NCBI GenBank assembly: GCA_035299425.1
Contig: DATGWP010000160.1
Span: 11,129-75,128 of the forward strand
Source: Bog-950 sp035299425
GTDB lineage: Bacteria > Bacteroidota > Bacteroidia > Chitinophagales > LD1
Reading direction: 5' to 3'
Length of the DNA: 64,000 nt
Below the pieces are notes generated by a model. The model was not told the DNA's origin. It worked only from the letters and a program-made list of their open reading frames with translations, and ran no database searches. The translations under genes were made by a program, and so were the position numbers. Of the stretch, positions 1 through 8,564 are shown piece after piece; the first letter of the stretch is position 1, and every line of letters begins with the position of its first letter.

Positions 1-776
1 CCCTTAGTAAAGTTGCTATACTCATACGATACCCGTGCATCTATATGCGAGCTTTTTATATTATCGTAACTATACTTACCATATACACTATAAAGGTTGT
101 CCTTCCGGTAGTTTAGCGACACCCAATTAGATATACTCTGCGGCATACCCAAAAAATTATTAAACTGAATACCCACTGCTATTTTGTTGTATTCTAAACT
201 TGTGTTCAGGCTCCAGCTCCACATATCCTGCACCATTACTACCACATCTACCAACTCCTCGCTGCCATCTACCGGGCGCATAAATATCTTTACATCCTTA
301 AATGTATTCCGGCCCCACAGGTTCTTCTCCGTATCGGCAAACAATACCGGCACTACACGCTCACCGTGCTTAAACAGCAGGTCGTTCCGCACCACCCAAT
401 CTTTCGTCTTTATCTGTATGCGGTTGGCAAATTTTTGAAACTTATTGTAGTGGTCGTTGGTTGGCTTCTCTATGGTAACACCATAGGGGTCTATTACTTT
501 TATATCAATGTTGCGGATAATCATACCGCCGTAAGGCTCAAACTCGGCAATACCTGTCAGGGGGCGGTCTACAGTACGGTCTTTATAGCTCAGGTACGAA
601 ATATAGATAAGGGTTTTATCCAACCCTTTCATCAGCTTTTTCTTCTGTTCTTCGCGTTTAAGTTGCTTTACCGTTTTATCCAGGCATACCTCATCATCGT
701 AGGGCGACTGTGCACTGCTGCCTATAGGCAAAAGCAATAGCAGGCTGATAAGGTAGGTGTAAATAAAACGGGCCAT
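1..776 (-). CDS. Outer-membrane surface-antigen (BamA/POTRA-like) protein, 5' part only
   Basis: The reading frame opens at an ATG (776-774) and stays open for 258 codons to the window edge, so the C-terminal part is missing. The first ~22 residues form a signal peptide (MARFIYTYLISLLLLLPIGSS, cut after AQ). A Lys/Glu-rich stretch follows, then a segment around residues 85-175 with the pattern of a POTRA-type domain (GGMIIRNIDIKVIDPYG, then RIQIKT..WVVRNDLLFKHGE, then KDVKIFMRP). Short alternating strands with aromatic residues (WSWSLNTSLEYN, NWVSLNYR) then look like the start of an outer-membrane barrel. This layout fits the Omp85/surface-antigen superfamily, whose members insert or export outer-membrane proteins or lipids. 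Which subfamily it belongs to cannot be decided without the rest of the gene. Signal peptide and frame are clear; the family call is inference from pattern. Confidence 0.7.
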   Translation of the reverse strand, partial: MARFIYTYLISLLLLLPIGSSAQSPYDDEVCLDKTVKQLKREEQKKKLMKGLDKTLIYISYLSYKDRTVDRPLTGIAEFEPYGGMIIRNIDIKVIDPYGVTIEKPTNDHYNKFQKFANRIQIKTKDWVVRNDLLFKHGERVVPVLFADTEKNLWGRNTFKDVKIFMRPVDGSEELVDVVVMVQDMWSWSLNTSLEYNKIAVGIQFNNFLGMPQSISNWVSLNYRKDNLYSVYGKYSYDNIKSSHIDARVSYEYSNFTK

Positions 777-889
777 GTGTCGGTATACGGAAAAAGAGAA
801 TTGAAGTTAAAATTTTGAGGAAACTCTAATACATTTTCCAATAAATTCTTCACCGAAAAGAGGAAACTTAACGCCTGGCTTACATTAAA

Positions 890-1489
890 TCAATGTGTCC
901 ATATCATCCCCTGCGGGTTTATCTCCCAGTGATATTTCTGAGATTCGCCGAAGGTGGCAAAATCCATTCGCTGGCCCAGTATAATTTCTTTGTAGGCAAA
1001 GTACATCTGGCGCGCCGCGTTCATAGGCATCATGCTTCCCACGCCTGTACATAAACCAGGTATGGCAACGGATGTAATCCGCTCATCATTCTTCGCTTTT
1101 ATCAAAATGGCCTTCATGGCAAGGTAGGCGTTTACCGAGGTGTAAATATTGAAATTGGTAGGTATACGCATGGTTGGTGCAGAAATCAAAAATAGGATTT
1201 TAGGGTCGCCTGTTTCCAGTACCATAGCCTGTCCAACTAACAACTCTCCTTCAGGTAATTCCTTTATTCTTTTCTGCAATTGCTTCTCCAGGTCCCAGCC
1301 AAACCTTTCCGACAGAGCATAGTCCAGCCCGCCATCCATAAAACCGAATGAATTAGCAGGGCTAACAACAGCACTGCATTCAAGAACTGTGATATCACCC
1401 TCCACAAGGCTTACATCCTTTTCATCCTTAAAAAACTCACTCCAGGCTGCTATCATGCGCTCCTTGGTGTCTGCTAAAATAATCTTCAT
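890..1489 (-). CDS. Macro-domain (ADP-ribose-binding) protein
   Basis: A 199-residue single-domain protein. The N-terminal part reads VSLVEGDITVLECSAVVSPAN, the usual macro-domain opening in which GDIT and the PAN motif line the ADP-ribose pocket. The glycine-rich second loop is in the C-terminal half (IPGLCTGVGSMMP, with the preceding SVAIPG strand). Macro domains bind or hydrolyse ADP-ribose on proteins, nucleic acids or metabolites; the substrate here is unknown. I chose the ATG at 1489 because the frame extends further upstream only by a poorly conserved stretch that lies in the intergenic region shared with the divergent fur gene. An AAGG stretch sits about 7 bases upstream of this ATG. 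It is a single gene transcribed away from fur. Confidence 0.8.
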   Translation of the reverse strand: MKIILADTKERMIAAWSEFFKDEKDVSLVEGDITVLECSAVVSPANSFGFMDGGLDYALSERFGWDLEKQLQKRIKELPEGELLVGQAMVLETGDPKILFLISAPTMRIPTNFNIYTSVNAYLAMKAILIKAKNDERITSVAIPGLCTGVGSMMPMNAARQMYFAYKEIILGQRMDFATFGESQKYHWEINPQGMIWTH

Positions 1490-1587
1490 AATGCCTTGTT
1501 CTTTATTTGTTAAACTAAATATAGCAATTGTCTTAGTTGGAATCGCGCATTGCCTTTTAACACCCCTTATCCACACCTTTTAAAAGC

Positions 1588-1595
1588 TATATTTG
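1588..1595 (+). promoter_or_regulatory. Candidate -7 box for the fur-like gene
   Basis: TATATTTG matches the Bacteroidota -7 consensus TAnnTTTG and lies 30 bases before the GTG at 1625. No TTG was found at the usual 18-20 bases upstream, so support is partial. Its position inside the longer open frame argues for the shorter start. Confidence 0.4.
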
Positions 1596-1624
1596 CTTTT
1601 TGGCTAATTCCCTTATTTTCGAAC

Positions 1625-2128
1625 GTGAATACATTGCGAGAAGACCTTATTGAAGAAGTGAAGAATATTTTTTCTGCTTACCTGGAGCGGAAACAACTTC
1701 GCAAAACCACCGAACGATACACCATACTCGAAGAGATATATAAGCGCGACGACCACTTTGAGGCCGAGTCGCTGTTTAACTTTTTTAAAAAGAAAAAATT
1801 CAACATCAGCCGGGCCACCGTTTACAATACGCTGGAGCTATTGGTAAGCTGCGACCTGGTAAAAAAGCACCAGTTTGGCAAAAACCAGGCACAGTATGAA
1901 AAAAGCTACGGTTATAAACAACATGACCATATTATTTGTGTAGATTGTAAAAAAGTAGTTGAATTTTGTGACCCTCGGATCCAGAATATTAAGACCATGA
2001 TGGGCGATTTGCTGAATTTTAAAATAACCCATCATTCACTAAATATGTACGGCATTTGCGGCAACTGCCAAAAGCAGCGCGAGATAGATGCTACAAAAAG
2101 AGAAACCGAAGTAGTAGCGGCAGATTAA
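1625..2128 (+). CDS. Fur-family transcriptional regulator
   Basis: A 167-residue metal-dependent repressor. It has an N-terminal winged helix (TTERYTILEEIY, then FFKKKKFNISRATVYNTLELL, the Fur recognition helix), a hinge (YEKSYGYKQHDHIICVDC), and a C-terminal dimerisation part with two Cys pairs (CVDC and CGNC) for structural zinc. The HDH and later His residues provide the regulatory metal site. I use the GTG at 1625 because a promoter-like TATATTTG lies at 1588-1595 and the 25 residues encoded upstream do not look like a Fur N-terminus. A TTG at 1634 is a second option. Whether it senses iron, zinc, peroxide or another signal cannot be told. It lies divergent from the macro-domain gene and 42 bases ahead of the STAS gene. 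Confidence 0.87.
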   Translation: MNTLREDLIEEVKNIFSAYLERKQLRKTTERYTILEEIYKRDDHFEAESLFNFFKKKKFNISRATVYNTLELLVSCDLVKKHQFGKNQAQYEKSYGYKQHDHIICVDCKKVVEFCDPRIQNIKTMMGDLLNFKITHHSLNMYGICGNCQKQREIDATKRETEVVAAD

Positions 2129-2170
2129 AACAATAACGGATAAAAATATTAACTGTATAAAACCAATCAA

Positions 2171-2509
2171 ATGAAGAACGAAATTAAAGACGGAGTACTG
2201 GTTATTTACTTAGAGGGTAACCTGCTGGGCGAACACAGCAATGCACCTGTAATGGAACTGATTAAGCAGGTAATTGAAGCAGGTAACAAGAAGGTATTGT
2301 TTAACCTGGCCGAAATGAAATTTATAAATAGTACCGGTTTGGGTATGCTGTTAACTGCTGTTAGCAAAACAAGAAACGCCGGTGGCGAAGTAGCCCTGTG
2401 CACCCTGCCTGAGCAAATGACCAAGCTATTGCAAATGACCAAGCTGGGCGGCGCATTTATAGTTAAAGGAACTGAAGACGAAGCTATAGCATACCTTAAG
2501 GGTGCGTAG
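2171..2509 (+). CDS. STAS-domain anti-sigma factor antagonist
   Basis: A 112-residue single STAS domain of the SpoIIAA/RsbV type. The phosphorylatable serine sits in the classic context MKFINSTGLGMLL (about residues 51-63), with preceding strand KKVLFNLAEM and the C-terminal part (LLQMTKLGGAFIV) matching the family. Such proteins bind a serine kinase/anti-sigma partner and are switched by phosphorylation. No HPK/RsbW-type kinase or PP2C phosphatase is encoded nearby, so its partner must be elsewhere. It follows the Fur gene by 42 bases and ends at a good terminator-like inverted repeat, so the two may be co-transcribed. Confidence 0.88.
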   Translation: MKNEIKDGVLVIYLEGNLLGEHSNAPVMELIKQVIEAGNKKVLFNLAEMKFINSTGLGMLLTAVSKTRNAGGEVALCTLPEQMTKLLQMTKLGGAFIVKGTEDEAIAYLKGA

Positions 2510-2532
2510 GTAGATTCCGTAATACGGTTTTT

Positions 2533-2590
2533 AAATTCCAAACAACAATTGACAAATTATAGTGTTGGTGTCGTTTGGAATTTCGTTTTT
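2533..2590 (+). terminator. Inverted-repeat terminator after the STAS gene
   Basis: A perfect 11-base inverted repeat (AAATTCCAAAC at 2533-2543 and GTTTGGAATTT at 2573-2583) with extra CAAC/GTTG pairing inside the loop, followed by CGTTTTT. It separates the fur-STAS unit from purA. Confidence 0.65.
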
Positions 2591-2648
2591 GTGATTTGTG
2601 TTTTATGAACTGGATTTATTTTAAAGAGTAAGATATAACAACAATATA

Positions 2649-3938
2649 ATGGCAGTAGATATACTTTTGGGCCTTCAGTGGGGCGATGAAGGCAAGGGTA
2701 AAATAATAGATTACCTGGCCCCTAAATACGATATAATAGCACGCTTTCAGGGTGGGCCAAACGCGGGCCACACACTGGTAATAAATGGCAAGAAAACTGT
2801 ACTGCACACCGTGCCTTCGGGTATTTTGCAGGATAGGCCCATGAACGTAATTGGCAACGGGGTGGTAATAGACCCGGTTACGCTAAAGAAGGAGATTGAG
2901 AACCTGACCAGCATGGGGGTAGATGTAAATAAGAAATTGTTTATCTCTAAAAAAGCGCACCTTATTCTGCCTACGCACAAAACACTGGATGCCGCCAGCG
3001 AGGCCTCTAAAGGCCAGGAAAAAATAGGTTCTACCCTGCGTGGCATCTCTCCTACTTACATGGATAAAACAGGCCGCAACGGTTTGCGCATAGGCGATAT
3101 ACTGGCCGATAACTTTAAAACTCTTTACAACCGTATTAAGGAAAAGCACCTTAACCTGTTGAAGATGTACGACTTTGAATTCGACCCCGAACAAGGTGAA
3201 AAAGACTGGTTTGATGCTATTGAATTTGTAAGGTCGCTTAACCTGATAGACTCTGAGTATTACCTGAACAACGCCCTTTCTGCCGGTAAAAATATATTGG
3301 CTGAAGGTGCACAGGGAACCATGCTCGATATTGATTTTGGAACATACCCGTATGTTACTTCATCTAACACCATCACATCGGGTGCTTGTAACGGCCTGGG
3401 TATTGCCCCTACTAAAATTAAAGAGGTAATAGGTATTGCCAAGGCCTATTGCACGCGTGTAGGCAGCGGCCCGTTCCCTACCGAGTTGCTGAACGAAACA
3501 GGCGAGCAGATACGCAAAGTGGGCGGCGAGTTTGGCGCTACTACGGGCCGTCCGCGCCGCTGTGGCTGGATAGACCTGCCGGCATTGAAGTATGCCATTA
3601 TGATTAACGGAGTAACGCAGATAGCGATGACCAAGGCCGATATATTAAACGACTTTGAAACTATTGAAGCCTGCACCGACTATACTGTAAACGGTAAAAC
3701 AAGCCGCGAAATACCTTACGATATGGCTAACACCGTAATAGAACCGGTATACAAGAAATTAGCCGGCTGGAAAACCGACCTGCGTAAATTCAGCAGCTAC
3801 GACGACCTGCCTGAAACATTCGTAGGCTATTTAAACTTTGTAGAAGAATACCTGGGCACACCGGTAAGTATGATATCTACAGGGCCAGAGCGCGAGCGCC
3901 TGGTGTTTAAAAACGCAGCAGAACAAGTAGCACAGTAG
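2649..3938 (+). CDS. purA: Adenylosuccinate synthetase
   Basis: A 429-residue enzyme joining IMP and aspartate with GTP to make adenylosuccinate, the first committed step to AMP. The GTP-binding loop near the N-terminus is GLQWGDEGKGK, and the family IMP/active-site elements GGPNAGHT, GSTLRGISPTYMDK and EGAQGTMLDIDFGTYPYVTSS are all present. So is the C-terminal TGRPRRCGW motif with the substrate-binding arginines. Length and motifs match a complete, active PurA. It has its own transcription unit between two hairpins. The ATG at 2649 immediately precedes the canonical N-terminal strand. Confidence 0.98.
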   Translation: MAVDILLGLQWGDEGKGKIIDYLAPKYDIIARFQGGPNAGHTLVINGKKTVLHTVPSGILQDRPMNVIGNGVVIDPVTLKKEIENLTSMGVDVNKKLFISKKAHLILPTHKTLDAASEASKGQEKIGSTLRGISPTYMDKTGRNGLRIGDILADNFKTLYNRIKEKHLNLLKMYDFEFDPEQGEKDWFDAIEFVRSLNLIDSEYYLNNALSAGKNILAEGAQGTMLDIDFGTYPYVTSSNTITSGACNGLGIAPTKIKEVIGIAKAYCTRVGSGPFPTELLNETGEQIRKVGGEFGATTGRPRRCGWIDLPALKYAIMINGVTQIAMTKADILNDFETIEACTDYTVNGKTSREIPYDMANTVIEPVYKKLAGWKTDLRKFSSYDDLPETFVGYLNFVEEYLGTPVSMISTGPERERLVFKNAAEQVAQ

Positions 3939-3960
3939 ACAACAAATAACTACTATAGCA

Positions 3961-3995
3961 GGGCAACAGTAATTCAGTTTATTGTTGCCCTTTTG
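3961..3995 (+). terminator. Intrinsic terminator of purA
   Basis: GGGCAACA (3961-3968) pairs with TGTTGCCC (3983-3990) and is followed by TTTTGTT. It lies between the convergent purA and cytochrome c genes. Confidence 0.8.
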
Positions 3996-4514
3996 TTATG
4001 GTATTGCAGCATTTAACGCCTGAGGTATGTTGCCATCCGGGTATTCTATATAAAGCAGAATATCTTTAACCTGTTCATCGCTAAGGGTTGTAAATACATT
4101 CATCTGGCTTTCGCGTGAGTTAGACATGGCTATTCCATATTTATAGCCGGCATCCACCACTTCATGCCAGTTTTTTATCCAAGTGTACAACCATTGCTCC
4201 CCGCTCTTCTTTTTGTATTTACCTGCCGCTTGCCACCTTGCTGTTACACCTTGTAATGGAGGACCGGTACCATCTGCTTTGGGATTGTGACACGATGCGC
4301 AGTTAGATTTAAAAAGACTTTTGCCTTCATGCCATTGTGGGGCTACGGCTTTGGGCACAGGCATAGTTGTACCACACCACCAGCGGGACTCCTCTTTCCT
4401 TTCAAACGTTACAATGTGTTCCGGAACTTCAAAATCAATTTGCAACGCTATGCAAGTGGAGAGAAGGATAGCGCTTAACAAAATGGGTAACTCAATATAC
4501 CACTTGCGAAGCAT
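3996..4514 (-). CDS. Exported monohaem c-type cytochrome
   Basis: A 172-residue protein with an N-terminal hydrophobic segment (about residues 8-25, LPILLSAILLSTCIAL) that acts as a signal anchor. The cysteine in it does not sit in a good lipobox. The c-type haem site CASCH lies near residue 73 in SNCASCHNPKADGTGPPL, and methionines downstream (GIAMSNS or ESQMN) could supply the sixth ligand. The C-terminal helix LSDEQVKDILLYIEYP is the usual final helix of a cytochrome c fold. It is probably a periplasmic electron carrier or a subunit of a redox complex. I use the ATG at 4514; a GTG lies 18 bases further out. It is convergent with purA and has no redox partner next to it. Confidence 0.82.
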   Translation of the reverse strand: MLRKWYIELPILLSAILLSTCIALQIDFEVPEHIVTFERKEESRWWCGTTMPVPKAVAPQWHEGKSLFKSNCASCHNPKADGTGPPLQGVTARWQAAGKYKKKSGEQWLYTWIKNWHEVVDAGYKYGIAMSNSRESQMNVFTTLSDEQVKDILLYIEYPDGNIPQALNAAIP

Positions 4515-4909
4515 AGTGCAAACATACTGCACAGTTTTTATATGTATGTGGTTTTTACATAAAAGATTGTTCTGATAGTTTCCTTAAAACAATACCAGAT
4601 CTGACCAAAGTTACAAACTGCCGCGCGTTTTGCATTCCGGCCTGAAAGGACCTCATCTATCAGCACAGGTCGAAGGCCTGTGGCATCTTAAGCAACTCCT
4701 TCCTTAAAGCCCTGCAAGGGCGCAATATTAAGGTACATGCGAGGCGATTCTCCCATTGCTAATATTCCCTTATTTTGGTAAAATTTTATTGTTCCAAACA
4801 GTACCCCCCCTGCACCACTTCTCAAAAAATACATTTGATAATCAACACTTTAAGCAGCGCCGTGTGCACCATTTTTAAAAATTGGCATTTTGGTGCACCA
4901 GCAACAGTG
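4515..4909. repeat. Non-coding interval with degenerate REP-like hairpins
   Basis: About 400 bases between two minus-strand genes with no supportable gene. It carries a run of short palindromes: CACAGG/CCTGTG (4664-4669 and 4677-4682), GCCCT-GCA-AGGGC (4709-4721) and GTGCACCA/TGGTGCAC (4864-4871 and 4891-4898). The first two, with intervening phrases such as CCTGAAAGG, look like worn copies of short palindromic extragenic repeats common in Bacteroidota. No T-tract follows any of them in the reading direction of the acetyltransferase gene. Confidence 0.45.
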
Positions 4910-5452
4910 CTACAAATTCCGGGCGTAAACATGCAACCCTTTCAGGTCTGCTTGCCCTATGCGTTCTTCGGCAGCCCGATTGCGGCTAAACTTAAACCTA
5001 TGCGCCAGGTTAAGCGACTTTTCATTATCCGGATGAATGACCGCCTCCAGCATTTGCACCTGCATAGAGTTAATCGCATAATCAATAACAGCTGTAACAG
5101 CTTCTACCATTATTCCCTTGCCCTGGTAATCGGGGTGCAACTCATACCCAAGTTCGGTGCTCAGGTGTTCATTATTAAAGCCAAAGAGGCAGGCAGTGCC
5201 TATCAGTTGTGGGTTATCTTTTAAACAGACCGCCCAGTTAATACCAGTGTTGTTCGCCAGGAAGTTATTCAGCGTTTCTATACGCGTCTCTGCATCGTGT
5301 ATTGATAAAGTCTTAGGCCTGTCAACATACAGGTTCATGCTTTCTATCGAACGCAATTCAGATAATGCAGGAGCATCTTTAGCTTCTAACTGCCTTAGCA
5401 AGAGGCGTTCGGTAGTTAATACAGGAAAGGGGGTAAAATTCAGGTTCAGCAT
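4910..5452 (-). CDS. GNAT-family N-acetyltransferase (RimJ/RimL type)
   Basis: A 180-residue acetyl-CoA-dependent acetyltransferase. The N-terminus (LTTERLLLRQLEAKDAPAL) is the standard opening of the RimJ/RimL branch. The central beta-bulge and acetyl-CoA loop are in LGYELHPDYQGKGIMVEAV, where QGKGI is the pyrophosphate-binding motif. The C-terminal part EAVIHPDNEKSLNLAHRFKF is the conserved catalytic-side element. Substrates in this branch include ribosomal-protein N-termini, amino acids and antibiotics; nothing here tells which. It is a single minus-strand gene, divergent from pabB by 44 bases. Confidence 0.88.
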   Translation of the reverse strand: MLNLNFTPFPVLTTERLLLRQLEAKDAPALSELRSIESMNLYVDRPKTLSIHDAETRIETLNNFLANNTGINWAVCLKDNPQLIGTACLFGFNNEHLSTELGYELHPDYQGKGIMVEAVTAVIDYAINSMQVQMLEAVIHPDNEKSLNLAHRFKFSRNRAAEERIGQADLKGLHVYARNL

Positions 5453-5496
5453 AGTTCCAAATGTAATGCAATGCTAATAAACATTATTCTTGCGCT

Positions 5497-6825
5497 GTGG
5501 CAGAGACAACTACCGTTACCATAGCAGATATAGCAGCGTTTAAGCTAAAAGCGCTGGCATGGGCTAATCAGTTCCCGGTGGCATGCCTGCTCGATTCTAA
5601 TAACTACCCACATAATAATTATAAGCCTGCCGAATGGCTACTGGCAGTAGATGCCGCAGATTATGTATCAGATAGTGCCGCAAACAATCTATCCTTAAAT
5701 CCGGTTGCCACTGGAATAAACTCATTCCAGAAACTGCAACACTTCCAAGCCAATGCCGGCTCCTCCATATTCGGCTTTTTAGGCTACGACTTAAAGAATG
5801 AAATTGAAGACCTGCAAAGTAATAACTACGATGGGCTGCAGTTTCCCAACTTCTACTTTTTCAAGCCACGTTACATACTTGAAATAACCGGCAGCAAACT
5901 CACGGTGAACAGAAACTACCCCGAGACATTCGAGTTAATTGAGCAAATACAGAATACCAAAAACGAAATAAGAAATACGAAACTAAGTACCCCTCTGAAA
6001 GCAAGAACAGCCAAGGGCACTTACCTGGAAAACATAGAGAGCATACGCCAGCAAATTGTAGCCGGCGACTTTTATGAAATGAATTATTGCAACGAGTTTT
6101 ATGCAGAGCAAATTGCTATCAACCCTGTAGATGTTTTCACCCAACTAAATTCAAAAGCACAAGCCCCCTTTAGCTGCTACTTTAAGCTGAATGACAAATA
6201 CCTGCTGTGCGCCAGCCCCGAAAGGTTTTTGAAAAAAGAAGGCACTAAACTTATATCGCAGCCTATTAAAGGCACTATCCGCAAAGGGGAAACAGAGGAA
6301 GAAAATGAACTGCTAAAAAGCCAACTGCGCAGCGATGAAAAGGAGCGTGCCGAAAACATTATGATAGTAGACCTGGTGCGGAATGACTTAGCCAAAAGCT
6401 CGGCACCGGGCAGTGTGAGAGTAGAAGAGCTTTGTGAAATATATGAGTTCGCATCCGTCAACCAAATGATATCTACCGTTACATCTCAGTTGGAAAATAC
6501 AGGTGCGGTGGAAGCAATAAAAAATGCCTTCCCCATGGGCAGTATGACCGGTGCGCCCAAAATAGAGGTAATGAAAAACATAGAGCGCTACGAAGATTTT
6601 AAGCGCGGCCTTTACAGTGGCAGCGTTGGCTACTTTACTCCTAATGGCGATTTCGATTTTAATGTGGTAATCCGCAGCATACTCTACAATGCTACCCAAA
6701 GCTATCTATCAATCCGTGTGGGTGGCGCCATCACTTACGATAGTATTGCCGATAACGAATGGAACGAAATTCTGCTGAAAGCCCAAAGCATGATGCAGGT
6801 GTTAGAAGCCGACCTGGAAACCTAA
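5497..6825 (+). CDS. pabB: Aminodeoxychorismate synthase component I
   Basis: A 442-residue chorismate-utilising enzyme. The N-terminal third is the variable region; the catalytic domain starts near residue 165. Conserved elements in order are IVAGDFYEMNYCNEF, the PFSCYF strand, LLCASPERFL, QPIKGTIRKG, MIVDLVRNDL, the GSMTGAPK motif and YSGSVGYFTPNGDFDFNV. The set fits PabB better than anthranilate synthase (IAG in place of the TrpE-specific motifs), and no trp genes are near. It makes 4-amino-4-deoxychorismate for folate together with a PabA amidotransferase not found here. The start is a GTG. Its TAA abuts the stop of the convergent lipoprotein gene with no gap. Confidence 0.9.
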   Translation: MAETTTVTIADIAAFKLKALAWANQFPVACLLDSNNYPHNNYKPAEWLLAVDAADYVSDSAANNLSLNPVATGINSFQKLQHFQANAGSSIFGFLGYDLKNEIEDLQSNNYDGLQFPNFYFFKPRYILEITGSKLTVNRNYPETFELIEQIQNTKNEIRNTKLSTPLKARTAKGTYLENIESIRQQIVAGDFYEMNYCNEFYAEQIAINPVDVFTQLNSKAQAPFSCYFKLNDKYLLCASPERFLKKEGTKLISQPIKGTIRKGETEEENELLKSQLRSDEKERAENIMIVDLVRNDLAKSSAPGSVRVEELCEIYEFASVNQMISTVTSQLENTGAVEAIKNAFPMGSMTGAPKIEVMKNIERYEDFKRGLYSGSVGYFTPNGDFDFNVVIRSILYNATQSYLSIRVGGAITYDSIADNEWNEILLKAQSMMQVLEADLET

Positions 6826-7152
6826 CTAAGGATACACCCTTATCTTTTCACTGGTGCCGCTTGATTTTCGCCCATTGGTAACCAGCAGGTAGATAGTATG
6901 CTCTCCGGGTGTAGCAAAGTGCAGGGTTATACGGGGAGTGAAATACACCGAGTCATCGTTAATTTGCCAGTTGTACTGGCTTGCCTGGCTGCTGCAATAA
7001 CCATTAATTACTACCGGCTCATTTACATGAATAGAATCGCCATTACCCTCTACCTGAAAACAGGCAAAAGGATTGCTGCCCCCGCACCCTGTAAAACACA
7101 GTGCCAGAACACCCATCACACAAAAACAAAGCACCAGTTTTTTCAGCATCAT
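6826..7152 (-). CDS. Small lipoprotein with Ig/PKD-like fold
   Basis: A 108-residue protein with a lipoprotein signal peptide: LKKLVLCFCVMGVLALCF followed by the lipobox TGC and the sorting-neutral GGS, placing the lipidated cysteine near residue 23. The mature part (VNEPVVINGYCSS, YNWQINDDSVYFTP, FATPGEHTIYLLVTNGRKSSGT) has the rhythm of a single PKD/Ig-like beta-sandwich. Two adjacent ATGs open the gene; the first overlaps the tyrS stop by one base (TAATG), so it is probably translated by coupling after tyrS. Function unknown; there is no evident link to tRNA charging. Confidence 0.75.
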   Translation of the reverse strand: MMLKKLVLCFCVMGVLALCFTGCGGSNPFACFQVEGNGDSIHVNEPVVINGYCSSQASQYNWQINDDSVYFTPRITLHFATPGEHTIYLLVTNGRKSSGTSEKIRVYP

Positions 7153-8429
7153 TAATTAACCACTATCAGGTAATAATTCTTCTTTCCTTTCTGAACTAAC
7201 AGATACTTTCCGTAGAGCAGGTCATCGGCTGTCAGCCTTTTATCCATGCTCCACTTTTGCTTATTAATGCTTACACCATTACCTTGTATAGCTTTGCGCG
7301 CCTCTCCCTTACTTGGGTAAATACCAGTTTCAGCACCCAGCAGAGAAACAGTATCCACCTCTGCCGCAAACAGGCTTTTGCTTACAGTAAAAATATCTTT
7401 CTCATCTATCAAATCTTCAATTTCAGCTTCACTCAGCTGCTTAAAATCTTCAAACGATGAGCCAAAAAGTATAGCCGTTGTATCCTGTGCGCGTTTCAAA
7501 TCCTCTCCAGAATGCACTCTGGCCGTTACCTCTTCCGCCAATGCTTTTTGCAACCCTCTCAAATGCGGCGCTTCGGCATGTTGCTTTTCCAACGCTTCAA
7601 TTTCTTCTCTGTTTTTCAACGAGAATATGCGTAGCAAATTAGGCGCATCAGCATCCGTAGCATTTAGCCAAAACTGGTAAAACTTAAATGGCGATGTCTT
7701 TTTAGCATCCAGCCAGATATTACCGCCTTCGCTTTTGCCAAATTTAGTTCCGTCAGCTTTTTTTATCAATTGGGTAGTTACGGCAAAAGCCTCGCCCGCA
7801 TCTTTTCTGCGTATCAGCTCAGTGCCGGTAACTATATTGCCCCACTGGTCGCTACCGCCCAATTGCAGTTTTACATTTTTGTTCTTCCATAGCCAGTAAA
7901 AATCATAGCCCTGTATCAGCTGGTACGTAAACTCGGTAAAACTCATACCCGACTCTGCCTCTATTCTGTTTTTAACCGAATCTTTGGCCAGCATATAGTT
8001 AATGGTAATATACTTACCCGCATCGCGTATAAAGTCGAGAAACGAAATCTCTTTAAACCAATCGTAGTTGTTTACTATTTCGGCCGAGTTAGCGCCGCAG
8101 TTAAAATCAAGGAACTTCTCCAGCTGCTTTTTCTGACAATCCAGGTTGTACTGTATCTCCTCTACCGATAGCAACGACCTTTCAGCCGTTTTGCCCGATG
8201 GGTCGCCTACCCTACCTGTGGCACCACCAATTAAGGCCATTGGTTTGTGCCCTGCCCGCTGAAAATGCATCAGCGTCATTACCTGCACCATGTTGCCTAT
8301 GCCCAGCGAATCTGCCGTAGGGTCAAAACCAATATACCCGGTCACCATCTCTTTATTCAATAGGTCCTCAGTTCCCGGCATTATATCGTGCAGCATGTTC
8401 CGCCACCTTAACTCGTCTACAAATCCCAT
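7152..8429 (-). CDS. tyrS: Tyrosyl-tRNA synthetase
   Basis: A 425-residue class I aminoacyl-tRNA synthetase. The HIGH-equivalent is in GFDPTADSLGIGNMVQ. The tyrosine-recognition region includes LGGSDQWGNIVTG, and the KMSKS-equivalent is KFGKSEGGN. The C-terminal S4-like RNA-binding domain ends with LLYGKYLLVQKGKKNYYLIVV. It charges tRNA-Tyr. The ATG at 8429 begins directly with the family N-terminus MGFVDELRWRNML; upstream extension to a TTG at 8468 is not supported. It forms a two-gene unit with the downstream lipoprotein through a one-base overlap. Confidence 0.97.
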   Translation of the reverse strand: MGFVDELRWRNMLHDIMPGTEDLLNKEMVTGYIGFDPTADSLGIGNMVQVMTLMHFQRAGHKPMALIGGATGRVGDPSGKTAERSLLSVEEIQYNLDCQKKQLEKFLDFNCGANSAEIVNNYDWFKEISFLDFIRDAGKYITINYMLAKDSVKNRIEAESGMSFTEFTYQLIQGYDFYWLWKNKNVKLQLGGSDQWGNIVTGTELIRRKDAGEAFAVTTQLIKKADGTKFGKSEGGNIWLDAKKTSPFKFYQFWLNATDADAPNLLRIFSLKNREEIEALEKQHAEAPHLRGLQKALAEEVTARVHSGEDLKRAQDTTAILFGSSFEDFKQLSEAEIEDLIDEKDIFTVSKSLFAAEVDTVSLLGAETGIYPSKGEARKAIQGNGVSINKQKWSMDKRLTADDLLYGKYLLVQKGKKNYYLIVVN

Positions 8430-8564
8430 TTTACTTTTTGTTTCTGTTTTGATTACTAATTTGCACAAACCTACTGATTATACCCTTAAATACAATTAAA
8501 TAGGCCACTAGTAGGGCAGTTTTCTTAGGTAATTAAACAATTTCTGCGCAAAATAGATTGAACG

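Noticed and set aside
184..740. Plus-strand frames at the left edge
   Set aside because: They lie opposite the clear minus-strand gene with signal peptide and have no recognisable composition or motif.
4518..4525. TATGTTTG as promoter of the cytochrome c gene
   Set aside because: It ends only four bases before the ATG and has no TTG at the proper distance, so it would give an almost leaderless message; not convincing.
4775..5224. A 149-codon plus-strand frame opposite the acetyltransferase gene
   Set aside because: Most of it is antisense to the GNAT gene, whose motifs are clear; the remaining part has no family signal.
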